Under the pieces are notes generated by a model that saw nothing but the letters and a program-made list of their open reading frames with translations, did no database searches and had not been told where the DNA came from. Of a DNA stretch of 64,000 nucleotides, positions 53,951-64,000 are shown in pieces (within the stretch, counting starts at the first letter, position 1; every line of letters begins with the position of its first letter). The DNA is taken from assembly GCA_037102815.1 (NCBI GenBank), contig BTPP01000002.1, positions 3,906,001-3,970,000 on the forward strand. The letters are read 5' to 3'. A program made the position numbers and the translations under genes. The DNA is from Neurospora intermedia (lineage: Eukaryota; Ascomycota; Sordariomycetes; Sordariales; Sordariaceae).

Positions 53951-55931
53951 GATGAACGCGCTGCTGGGGGACTAGTATGTATAATACTCGATATGTCTAT
54001 AGAACCTCTAGGTCGTCTGGTGAGAAATGTACAGCGTCCAAGTCGTCGGCGTCTGGGAAGTGTTGGAGTTTGCTGTCAAGTCGTCGAGGGAAGGTTGACA
54101 ATGGCGATTGGGAAGCTGTCGTCTGATGCCAATCAGATGAACAACCTGCCTCAGCGAAATAGATGCGACGCGCTAGGTGTGTATACAGGACGAAACAGTG
54201 ACGACAGTGAGGCAAAACGAGAGACCAGATGCGATAATGGTAAACGAGCGTTAGAGAGGAGAGAAAAGATAGAACAACAAGGCTACTAAGCAGGCGTTCC
54301 TTGGAAACGCTCGAGGCCTGTTCCGAACCTTTCTGTCCAAATCCCCAGCAAAAGAGGGAAGTGTGTAGTGTACAGCGATGGATGCCGTGGCTAGGAACAA
54401 AACGGTGGGTAGGTAGCAGGTTCACACCGGCAGCGTCGCCTGCTGTCTGATGGAGGCTATGGAGCTAGGTGGTTGACTGGGGAAAGGGGATTCCAATGTT
54501 TTCTCTCAGGCCGGCGCTACGGCGGTCTGCAAGGGCCAGAGCTGCAATTCGGATCCATACGAAGTACCTGCCCCCGTCCAGCATGTGATTGGTCAGCACA
54601 AGGTACGGGCTTCTCCACGCCCAGAACTGAAGCCAGTGCGTGATTCAAGATATCGATCCATCAACAAAATTCTGAACAAGGGAACAAGGCGAAGAAATGC
54701 AAAGGCTTCAACTTTGTTCCACTTCAGCCTCCATGGGTTGCCTGCTGCCCTTTTGATGCGGGAGCACATCTTTTCGATCGGATACACCATGAGATTTGGG
54801 CCAGGTCTGTGTTGACTTGACTCTTGGGACGAACTGATGATCCTCTTTGGGAGCCCTGTCGAACGCTTCCAGAATCACGACGGTGTATGTACGTACCACA
54901 GCTGGATTTTCTCTTCTTCAGGGGCACTTTGACCCGGCTTGATTCTCTTTTGCCCGTTCTTCGCCCATTGCGGTCAGCAACCAGGAGCCCCCCCGGAGCG
55001 GATGGACGCCCTATGACCGCATTGCTCGATTGGATTTCGGAAGTCGAGGGCCCATGCCCGCGGTAATAAGCATACGATAGTGTGTGCGCCTGTCTGGGGG
55101 ATAGAAACACTAAAAATTGATTGACATGCTTTGTCCTTTCAGCCGCCTACATATGCTGTTATTCGGCTGCTATGCTAATATCGCATTTAGGTGCATTGTG
55201 CATTGTCTCACTCCCACTGGCTATTCTCCACTGTTGATGCCAAGGACATTATTCTGTTGGTTCGTTGGTTTCTGCAAGCCCCATTCTACGCTACCTTAAC
55301 GAACGTGGTCGGTGTCAGGGACCGCCGGACCAGGCCCCTTGGAACATTTTTCACGTCTTTTCTTCTCCAGGTTCGTGGCCAAATGGCTCACTGATTAGAG
55401 GTATTTTACCTGAAGGTGTCGCGGATGAATATTGCTTATCTTGTGAGGTGTCCCGGCAAGATCTGTGGGGTGGCGTGCCCTTGGGAATACGAGAGTTGGG
55501 GAACAATGGGGTGGATTAGGTTGGCGACCCCGGCCTGGTGCTGCCTGGCTTTGCGCTGCAAGTCTCCTCGTATGAATTGGAAATAGTAGCGTACAACACG
55601 TGCTGGCGGTACCACCTCGTAGGGTTTGTGCGGTGCACCGTCTGCCGGTGTGCCGTACACTAGTCCGGCGTAGTCGGTAAGTATGACGCCTTTTGGAGTC
55701 TCGCTTTTTTGTTAGTGTCGAGCCTCGGAAATTGGGTGGACGATGCGGTGACCAATTTTCAGCTTCCAACGCGAGAGGTGAAGACGGAATGAAATTGATT
55801 TCGTTGGTTCGACATCTCTGCGAAGAACTGATGAGAACTGTGTACAACCTCAAGGTACGAGCATGGGATCCGTTTGCTTGAGGAAGAAGAGCCCAGAACA
55901 GAAGCGCGAAGAATTTCCACTTGGAGTTTCC

Positions 55932-55942
55932 CGTCAATGCTG
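55932..55942 (+). repeat. Left 11-bp flanking direct repeat of the MITE (target-site duplication)
   Basis: CGTCAATGCTG, identical to 56437-56447 on the other side of the element. Confidence 0.8.
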
Positions 55943-56007
55943 AGCCGGGCTATAGACAGACTACCCCCATCCCCTATATCTAGACTACTTAACCGCTTAG
56001 GGCATGG
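55943..56007 (+). repeat. Left terminal inverted repeat of the MITE
   Basis: 65 bp, inverted and near-identical to 56372-56436. Confidence 0.88.
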
Positions 56008-56371
56008 TTCTGAGGAATTTGACTGATCTCTTCAATTGCTAACATCCCGCCACGAAAATAAAGTGGAAGTCCGTTAGCTCACGATCAGTCAACTTCGCAA
56101 ATTCCTCCAAGAAATAGTTGGTCACTTCTCTTTTTATTCGTATCAGGAAGATGCATGCCAAAACACTTACATTGAAGTTTTCGCTTGGTTGAGACCTAAG
56201 TCTGACTAAACCCATTCCCTTTCCGTCATTCCTTTTTTTTTCTTTATTTTTTTTCTTTCGAGGGAGTGCATTTGGTGAAAGTGCATCGCCCTACCCGAAG
56301 ACTGAGGATTCTGCACTTCTTTTGGCCTGTTGCAAACCCTTTTTCTTGTACGGCGGAGAAAAGCTGAGAAG

Positions 56372-56436
56372 CCTTGCCCTAAGCGGTTAAGTAGTCTAGA
56401 TATAGGGAAGGGGGGTAGTCTGTCTATAGCCCGCCT
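56372..56436 (-). repeat. Right terminal inverted repeat of the MITE
   Basis: 65 bp, inverted and near-identical to 55943-56007. Differences lie at the third base from the end, in the C-run and four bases from the inner end. Confidence 0.88.
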
Positions 56437-56447
56437 CGTCAATGCTG
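56437..56447 (+). repeat. Right 11-bp flanking direct repeat of the MITE (target-site duplication)
   Basis: CGTCAATGCTG, identical to 55932-55942. The true duplication could be 9-11 bp if the TIR ends one or two bases outside the call. Confidence 0.8.
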
Positions 56448-59226
56448 GCAGCTCCAGGTGAGGTGCCTGGATCCCCGCCAAAGACCCCGCCATTACTGCA
56501 GGAGAGTTCGGGCGCTTTGCCAGGAGGGTGTCCGCCATTTTAGGAACAGGAAGGAGCGCGGTTGTTCATCGCGCCTCCGCAGACCTCCACCAAAATCTGC
56601 CAAAATATAGGTTGAGTTAGTTAGTTTGCCCTAGTGTGCAGCGGTAAGACGAGTTCATCCGCTTTCCTTCGATCATGCCCCTGAATACATTCCCGCTTTA
56701 GGTACGTTTAAATCGGCGTTGATGCACATGACCTGATGTCGGTTCCGATATTTTCGTGGGGCGCATATGATGTACATTACAGCCCATCAGGATTGCATAT
56801 ATGGAATCCCCATCAACCTAACCACCAAATGAACAGGGCCGTGTATTCGATTTGTACTAGTATATGTAAAACATATAAACCCTTGGTGATGGCTTCGTGT
56901 TTCCACTTCCAAAAGACCCAAGGCAACGTCAGCACGAAGGGCCGTTTGATGCCGGCCGTCCAACAACGTTTTTGCCCATGTTTCTTCCCCAATAGAGCTT
57001 GACAATGCAACGCGGCGCAGGCAAAAAGGGGTCGGCAAAAGGAGGACAACAGACAACTAAAAAAAGAAAACTACCCGGTTGGAGGTGGCACATGGAGTGT
57101 GGAGCAGGGGCAGCCCCCCTTTGAGAGTCTCTTTTTTGTCGCCGCATCTGCCTTGGCTGCCAAGGACGATATCTCTCCATCATTAGGTCACTACTGAGAC
57201 AATTCATTGTATCGAGGCCTCCTGTCTGTTCGATGCCAGTCATAACAGCGAGACGGCACGCAATTATACACCACGTACCAAGGCAGCAGAACATGTCTCA
57301 TTATCATGCCCGGTTTTTGGGTTAATTGCCGACTGGATTCCAAGAATGCGCAAGTGTCCCATCGTCACCTTTGACTTGTATTCCATTGTGCTTGTCGTCA
57401 ATTTGATTGTCCATGGTTCCGTCTTGATGGCCGTCCACTTCCTAGAGGTTGCGAGGCGGGAGGGTTTTGTTGCACACATTCGCGGACCGCTGCGTCGGGC
57501 GCTGAGGTGGTTGAACAAAGTCGAACGCACGGGACGGGAATGTTTGTAACATGTCGCTGATGTTCGGACAAGACACGAGATACCCCTCCAGCCCTTTTTC
57601 GTGTTCAGACTCTCGAGACCCAATGGAACTATGTATCCGTACGTCCAGTGCCTAGTCTAGTTTATGTAACATGCAACAATTATAACGCCCGGGCGGGCTC
57701 GTGCTCGTGCTCGTGGTAGGGCGGCTGTGAATAAGCTTTTCTTGAATTCTCTAGCCAGTCATGAGCTTGGACCCTACTTTTAGACGTCAATTCGCAGCGA
57801 AACATGCCATTCCCAATGCGAGGTTCTCAGCTCGGCCTCTGCGTGAGGATGTGCACCATCATTTATCCACACACAATGACTGCAGACGGTGGGGCCCAAG
57901 TCTTGCAGTTATGTGTAGTTGGTGTTGTCAGGGCTCGTATCCGATTGTCATCCAGCATCCCGTGGCCGTCCGGCACTCCGCCGAACGGGAGACCCGTACC
58001 AACGCAGTGCGCCGCTGTAAGCGAACGAGAATCCAAAGGCGAGAATCTCATTTGACCATCGTCCTTCCAAGCAGACTTTGGGGTCGATCAAGTCTGGCCA
58101 TCCCACACTCGACCAGCATTCCCTTCTTCAGCACAAAATAAAAAATCAGGTGGATGCGGTACAGGGCCTCGGGGCTCAACGGGGGGAGGATCCAATCATT
58201 GAGGCGAAAAATGGTCGCGGATCCTGGCATGAAAATCACTGGAAAAGGGAACGACGGAGTTCCATAAACAGGCCTGATACACCCGATACAACCAAACTGA
58301 AGCAGTGCAACAGCGCCTCACATAGGAGCAAGGCTTTGAAAACGTAGCAGGATGTTTTGAAATGCACACATGGACTGATGACACCAAGAACGAGAAGCTC
58401 ATTGTGGCACCGCAGGATGGCGGTCGGCAAAAGCGGAAATAGGGACAACTGAAGTTTAACAAACCAAGATCGCATAATTGCATTTTTCATCAGTAAGCCC
58501 CCTTCCCTCTTGGCGGACAGGGAACAATCTCGCTGGTAATTACGTTCCAGATCGACGTACCCAAACCGGGCCGGGGTGATTGTCGCGGGCGCTCCGTACA
58601 TCATGGGCATCCTGCCTCCACTTGTGAGTGAATTGGGACTGGTGTATTTCTCCAAGAAGTGTTGTGAACCGCCGTACGGACACGATTCTCCACCCCCCGA
58701 CGGAGTTCTGTTGTTGCTCTCTTCGCGATCCCCTGCGAATGTGGTGATTTTTTTCCCAGGCTTCTCCAGTGGGTGATGGGGTCACCTACGAGCAGCCCCA
58801 GCAGCAACAGGTAGCGAATGGAAATCCATTCATTCCATGCATTTCCACTACGGATCGCCCAGTCTGGTGGTTGACCCCCCCTTCTTCAGACCTTTCAGAC
58901 CGTTCCAATTGATAGGTGTGGTTCGAGCCGAGCAAGCTGAGCCTCCCTGCCACTACCACCATAGCCTGTGGGAATTGTCGCTGTTTCCTTCCACCCGCCC
59001 GCCGACCCCATCATCTTCCACCAAAACTTCACTCCATCATCCACTCGCTTCGCTGGGTTGTCGCTTCCTTGTCTCTCGCTGTCCGCTCTTGCCCATTCTC
59101 CCCCATTCTCGCTTTACACTAGCGTACCTACCTTACCTAGGTAGTGTACGCCCCCCTTCGGTCACTCGCTTTCCCCCCTGTACCTTACCTATCGCCGCGG
59201 CGCCGCCTGCTGCTTGCTGCCCGCCC

Positions 59227-59247
59227 CTGCTGCTGCTGCTGCTGCTG
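59227..59247 (+). repeat. (CTG)7 microsatellite in the chs-7 leader
   Basis: Seven CTG units in the presumed 5' leader of the class VII chitin synthase gene, followed by GTGCTGCTAG. Confidence 0.8.
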
Positions 59248-59500
59248 GTGCTGCTAGCTGACGGGCAGCTAATCTGCAACATTCCGGATTTTTCGAAATC
59301 CGTTTCCTTTGCATCCCGTCCCGTCGCAGGAACTCGACTTCACCTGCTGTCTGTCACTGTCACCGCACCGCTTTGCATTGCTTGTCGTTGACGTTGGCCG
59401 CCTTCACTCGCTTTGGTGGTTCTCTTCGTCCGATCTTTTTGCGCGATCGGTGTCGTCTCTCGTTTCGGTCCCATCTTCATCTAATAATACCATACACTAC

Positions 59501-59522
59501 TACCACTACCACTACCACTACC
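59501..59522 (+). repeat. TACCAC hexanucleotide repeat
   Basis: About three and two-thirds units of TACCAC, about 280 bp before the chs-7 start codon, in the presumed leader. Confidence 0.75.
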
Positions 59523-59804
59523 AAGCAGACGGTACCAAAAGACGCGGTTGAAGCATTTGGCAGAGGATACCGACTATCGAAACATCCACTACTGACCAGA
59601 GCTGAAACAACCACACGCGAAGCCTCAATCGCACAATTACTCGGCCATCATCGATACTGTACACACACTTCGACCACCACCACCACTCGTTCGCATCGCT
59701 GTCCTTGTCGGTGAGGAAAGGCGTGGGCCAAGTCTACGCTCTTGTTCCCCCCAAGGGGCTCCCGGAATCCATCTGACACTTTGCCGTCATCCCAACAACA
59801 CACC

Positions 59805-62800
59805 ATGGCGAACCGCATGTCAATGTATTCCATGGCCTCGGACGCCGGTATGGGCGGACGGGGTCCTGGTCAGCAACAGCCATCCCAGGTCTCTACCACG
59901 ACTCTTCTCAACTCCGTACACAACATCTACCTCTCTTCACAACCATACCGTCTGGACGCCGGCACAAGTCTCGTCGTCAACACATGGCTTACGGCCTCCC
60001 AAGCTGGTCCCGATGGTCACGTTGGTGGAACCGTTGATGGCGCTCTGGCTTTAAGGGCATGGGAGCACGCTCGTCGCCGTGCTGAGGATGGATGTATCAT
60101 TCTTGGGTATGTCCTTGTTTGACCTACACACTTTCTCTGGTACTAACAGGTGAATGACTGCTAGATCACTGCACAACTCAACTCCTTCGCTCTTGCGACC
60201 CTTCCTGTCCACCATTCCCCTTGAGATCCCTGCCTCGGTTTACAAAGCACTCGATGCTCTTGAACCCTTCCTTCGCTGTGTAACCCCTTACAACCCCTCC
60301 ACCCCGAGACAGACTGGCTTGGCCGTCACCTTGACCCTCAACCTTACAGGCAACCTTACTGCCGCCTCACTCTCGCTCACACAAGGTGGTATCGATACCG
60401 ACAAGGGCTTGTTGGGTGTCCCCTCTGAGCCTGGATACAGGGCCTTTGATGTCTTTTACTACCTGCTCACCACGGCCTCTACCCCCGCCGAAAGAGAGTT
60501 CCTTGGGCTCAAGGCTGCGTCTCAATACAGTCTTCTCGCCAGATCCGGTACCTACGATCCTCCATCCTATCTTCCTACCGCTGATGATGGTGCCGCTGCC
60601 GACGACTTCAGGTCTGCCCTCAAGGACATCGGCATCAAGGGCTCTTCGCACCGCAACCTCATCTCGATCTTGGCCGGCCTTCTCAAGCTCGGCAACACAC
60701 TCGATTACAATGTTGACCAAGAAGTTTTGGAGGAAATCTGCGAGGATGTCGGTGGACTTCTTGGTATCGAACCCGAAATTCTTGCCAGGCAACTCAGCAC
60801 CGACGACCGGGCGACCTTGATCGGAGGACTCTATGAGGCTTTGGTTGATTGGGTCATCAAGAAGGCCAACGATGCTATTGCCGTGCAGATGGGTAGATCC
60901 AGAAATGGCGATGACTCTAGCGACGGTGCCTCCCGGAGTGGTGCGCCCACTTCCAACGAGGACAGTGGCGATACTGTCTGCCTCACTGTCCTCGAAATTC
61001 CCGACCAAAACTTGGGCAAGGCTATTGCCATGCGGGGCATCTTCGACGACACTCAGGGTATCAACTCGGAAATGAAGGCTGACGGCGTCGAGGTGGTTCC
61101 CGTTTCCAGCTCGGTTGTGCGAGAAATGCAGAGTGCTGTAGCAGAGTGTGGTCCTGACCTGGGTGTTATGGTTGGCTCGGTTGGCCGGGAAAGGCAACGC
61201 CTGATTGAGAAGCGCGAGGAAATCTTGGAAAAGACTGCCTTTGCATCAGAAGATGAGGGTTTCTTGAGGAAACTCTTGCTCCCGGTTCCCACCGAGGGTA
61301 TCAACCTCGGCCGCACTGGCCGTGTGGATGTTGCGGATCTTTTGAACCGCAGTCGTGCTTGGTATCATCTCTGCATCCACCCCACAGACGACTCACCTTC
61401 TAGTCTCGCTGCCCTTCCTGCCGTCAACTCAGCCTGGTCAGCTGGAGCTGTTTCTCGCCAGCTCCGCACCTGGAGGCTGTCCGAGTGGGCCAACAGACGC
61501 AACAAGCACATTGACTACACCGCCGATTTTGATCACCATGAATTTACTCAGCGGTATCGGCCTCTGGGCTGTATGGATGGCCGTGACGGTATCGAGAGCT
61601 GGATCCTGGAGCGGGGCTGGAGCAACGGCGAGGTTGTCGTGGGCAACGAGAGGGTATGGATGAGGGAGAGCGCGTGGTGGGAAGCCGAGAGTATGTTGGA
61701 CCTGAAGCCCATGGAAGCTGAGAGGCTCAACAGCATGCGTAACCTGATGGCCCCAGGGGCCATGGGCTCGGGCTATTCTCACAACGGAAGCGGCTTCTTC
61801 CCGCCTCAGGTACATGCTGACCATATGCGTTCTCCCTTTGCCGATGGAACCTCCAACGGGAGCTACGATCACCTCGCCCTCGGTGGTAATCTTAGCCAAA
61901 ACAACCTCAACCCGAGCCCCGTGCGTGCTCCTTCCGTTGCCCTTACGAACATGACTGGCATGCGCAGCGGTGATTACGGTCTTGGTCCCAAGGGCGATCA
62001 ATACAAGGGACAGGTCTTCTACAACGCTGAAGGCCAACTGGTTTCGGAATTAGAGCCCGACCTTGCTGAGGGCAAGAAGATCGAGGAGCGGCCTATCTCC
62101 TCCCAACGGAAAATCTGGGTCTTTATTGTTTGGGCTTTAACGTGGTGGATTCCATCGCCATTACTCAAGTTCGTCGGTCGGATGAAGCGGCCTGACGTGC
62201 GTATGGCATGGCGTGAGAAGTTTGTTCTCTGCCTCATTATCGTTCTTCTTAACGCCATCATCGTTTTCTGGATTATCTTCTTCGGTCGTCTTCTTTGCCC
62301 CAATTTCGACAAAGCCTGGACTCTGGAAGAAATTCAGAATCATGCGGCAGGGGATGACTTCTGGGTCAGCATTGACGGCAAGGTTTACGACATCACCAAA
62401 TTCTGGAGATTGCAGCACAGCGACAACAACATTGACACCACGTCGGATGTAATGATGCCGCTTGCTGGCCAAGACCTCTCCGCTTACTTTGTCGCGCCTC
62501 TCTACATTTCCTGCCCCGGCCTCGGCATCGCGGATTCAACTACGTTGCAATTCAACACTACCCCTGAATATGTTGTGGCCCAGCATATCTCCGGCCCCAC
62601 GCAGCCTAATATTCGGAGCAAGCTCTCTGAAAGATACTGGTATACCGACAGATTCTTGCCCGCCATCAAGGAGTATTACCATGGCGACGTGGTTTGGGAT
62701 TCCAAGAAGATAAAGCAGGAAGGCCTAGATTGGAATCACCCGTGGTTCATCTACGAGGATCTCGTTTACGACATGACCGATTACATGTACACCGCCAAGC

Positions 62801-64000
62801 GTATGAATAACGATGCTACATACACATTCATCGACGCCAAGATCACCAACCTGGTCAAGAATAACCCCGGCCAGGACTTGACCGAGCAGATTAACGACGT
62901 GATTGATCGCGCCAGTAGCAACCAGACCCAGTATGAGAGTGTTATGAACAGTCTTAACTGTGTCAAGAACGCGTTCTATGTTGGCAAGCCCGATTTCCGT
63001 TATTCGGCCAGGTGTCAAGTCAACAACTACATCTTGCTTGCATTTTCCATCATTATCTGCAGTATCATCGTGGTCAAGTTCGTGTCGGCTCTTCAGTTTG
63101 GATCCAAGAGACGCCCTGCTCCCCAGGACAAGTTTGTCATCTGCCAGGTGCCCGCTTATACCGAGGGTGAAGACTCGCTGAGGAAAGCCCTGGACTCTTT
63201 GACAGCCCTCCAGTACGATAACAAGCGGAAGCTGATCTTTGTTATCTGCGACGGTGTCATCGTCGGTGCTGGCAACGACCGTCCTACTCCCAAGATCGTC
63301 CTCGATATTCTCGGTGTTGACCCCAAGGTTGACCCACCTGCCTTGGCCTTCAAATCCGTCGGTACTGGAGCCGAACAGCTCAACTACGGCAAGGTCTACT
63401 CTGGATTGTATGAATTTGAAGGGAACGTGGTACCTTATATCGTGGTTGTCAAGGTCGGCAAGGAGTCTGAGCAGTCCAAGACGAAGCCCGGTAACCGTGG
63501 TAAGCGTGACTCGCAGATTCTGCTCATGAGCTTCCTCAACCGCGTCCATCACCGCGCGCCCATGAATCCCTTGGAACTGGAAATCTTCCACCAGATCAAC
63601 AACATCATCGGTGTGGATCCCGAACTTTACGAATACCTCCTCATGGTCGATGCCGATACCTGCGTTCGCGAAGATTCTCTCAACCGCCTAGTAGCAGCCT
63701 GCGCCAATAACGCCAAGATTGCCGGTATTTGCGGTGAAACCAGTTTGCAGAATGAGGATCTTTCGTGGTGGACCATGATCCAGGTTTACGAGTACTATAT
63801 TTCTCATCACTTAGCGAAGGCTTTTGAGTCTCTCTTTGGCAGCGTTACCTGTTTGCCCGGTTGGTAAGTTTTGCTGTCCCTCCACTCACTGATTGTTGTA
63901 GGCAATACTGACAATTCAATAGTTTCACCATGTACCGCTTGCGTACTGTTGACAAGGGAAAGCCGCTCATTATCTCGGATGATATTATCCGCGAGTACAG
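59805..64000 (+). CDS. chs-7: Class VII chitin synthase with degenerate myosin-like domain (3' end outside window)
   Basis: Partial gene: exons 59805-60106, 60165-63863 and 63923 to the window edge, 1359 residues visible. Introns are 58 nt (GTATGT..TAG) and 59 nt (GTAAGT..TAG), both in phase. For the first intron an earlier AG at 60148-60149 would give a frame stop, so the AG at 60163-60164 was used. The N-terminal 600 residues resemble the class V motor domain but lack a P-loop, as known for class VII. Two membrane segments lie near 750-810, a cytochrome-b5-like segment near 820-850 ([13 protein letters not shown]) and another helix near 1055. The chitin synthase core starts near 1080, with [20 protein letters not shown] near 1261 and the CLPGC segment across the second intron. 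The EDRYL and QRRRW motifs should lie just beyond the window. It is divergent from chs-5. In Aspergillus and Neurospora this pair (csmA/csmB type) acts in polarised growth and wall integrity. Confidence 0.94.

Larger units (their letters stand above)
55943..56436. mobile_element. MITE-like non-autonomous DNA transposon (MULE-type features)
   Basis: Terminal inverted repeats of about 65 bp (55943-56007 and 56372-56436) match at all but about four or five positions. Both begin AGSCGGGCTATAGACAGAC when read inward. The element is flanked by an 11-bp direct repeat, CGTCAATGCTG (55932-55942 and 56437-56447), a plausible target-site duplication. Long TIRs with a 9-11-bp duplication are typical of Mutator-like elements. 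The interior (364 bp) has no transposase coding capacity. The composition shows no RIP, as expected for an element shorter than the approximate RIP length threshold. The near-identical TIRs and exact duplication suggest a fairly recent insertion. Confidence 0.88.
53951..59804. promoter_or_regulatory. 5.85-kb divergent upstream region shared by the class V and class VII chitin synthase genes
   Basis: The two chitin synthase genes start head to head, so this region holds both promoters and leaders. No gene could be supported. The longest ATG frame (58837-59391, 184 codons) is low-complexity and lies in the presumed chs-7 leader. The leader is C/T-rich with a (CTG)7 run at 59227-59247, a TACCTAGGTA palindrome near 59140 and TACCAC repeats at 59501-59522. 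A 494-bp non-autonomous transposon lies at 55943-56436. Such long leaders are typical of strongly regulated Neurospora genes, but no specific binding site can be named. Confidence 0.6.

Noticed and set aside
55193-55881. Small frames beside the MITE as a transposase fragment
   Set aside because: They lie outside the inverted repeats and show no transposase motif.
58912-58935. GGTTCGAGCC as a tRNA B box
   Set aside because: No A box at proper spacing and no cloverleaf could be drawn around it; similar isolated TTCGA motifs elsewhere failed too.
1-64000. Biosynthetic cluster, defence island or CRISPR system
   Set aside because: Gene content is housekeeping with unrelated functions and individual promoters; no repeat-spacer array, Cas-like gene, PKS/NRPS or NLR-type gene was seen.

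Overview
The window is 64 kb of euchromatic DNA from a filamentous ascomycete, most likely Neurospora or a very close member of the Sordariaceae. Supporting signs: short introns (about 55-120 nt, one of 380 nt) with GT..AG ends and CTAAC/CTGAC branch sites; pyrimidine-rich leaders; long intergenic spacers; Gln-, Gly-, Pro- and His-rich runs inside regulatory proteins; one very AT-rich, TpA-rich transposon relic that looks mutated by RIP (repeat-induced point mutation); and a head-to-head pair of myosin-motor chitin synthase genes. No prokaryotic-style operon, CRISPR array, rRNA or convincing tRNA was seen.

Layout, left to right. A minus-strand Cid1/Trf-type nucleotidyltransferase with a split catalytic domain (1.2-4.7 kb) is followed by a RIP-degraded hAT transposon (about 5.6-7.8 kb). 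Next are the TFIIF alpha subunit (8.5-11.0 kb, +), the Bud13-type splicing factor cwc26 (11.8-12.9 kb, -), a long gene-poor stretch, a small fungal protein of unknown role (16.3-17.1 kb, +) and a Zn2Cys6 regulator with a polyglutamine run (18.0-19.9 kb, -). A quinate-repressor-like protein built from the last three AROM domains lies at 21.3-23.8 kb (+). Then come two tandem F-box-like paralogs (25.5-28.5 kb, +), type II phosphatidylinositol 4-kinase lsb6 (29.6-32.3 kb, -), a coiled-coil protein of unknown function (33.8-35.9 kb, -), a mitochondrial Irc3-type helicase (37.2-39.3 kb, -) and an Rrn5-like Pol I factor (40.4-42.6 kb, +). A 1375-residue four-domain RNA-end-processing protein occupies 42.8-46.9 kb (-). 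Class V chitin synthase (48.2-54.0 kb, -) and class VII chitin synthase (59.8 kb to the window edge, +) close the window. Between them a 494-bp non-autonomous element sits in the shared upstream region.

Most genes are unrelated housekeeping functions: transcription by Pol I and Pol II, splicing, RNA tailing and repair, lipid signalling and mitochondrial RNA or DNA. The one clear functional pair is the two chitin synthases, which in other moulds are also divergent neighbours needed for cell-wall integrity. The most unusual loci are the four-domain 2H/EEP/NTase/MJ1316 protein, the nucleotidyltransferase whose third catalytic Asp lies 480 residues from the second, the AROM-derived pseudo-enzyme, and the MULE-like element with 65-bp terminal inverted repeats and an 11-bp flanking direct repeat in the chitin synthase promoter region.

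Exon coordinates were worked out by hand from splice signals, reading phase and family conservation. UTR ends and transcript starts are not determined.
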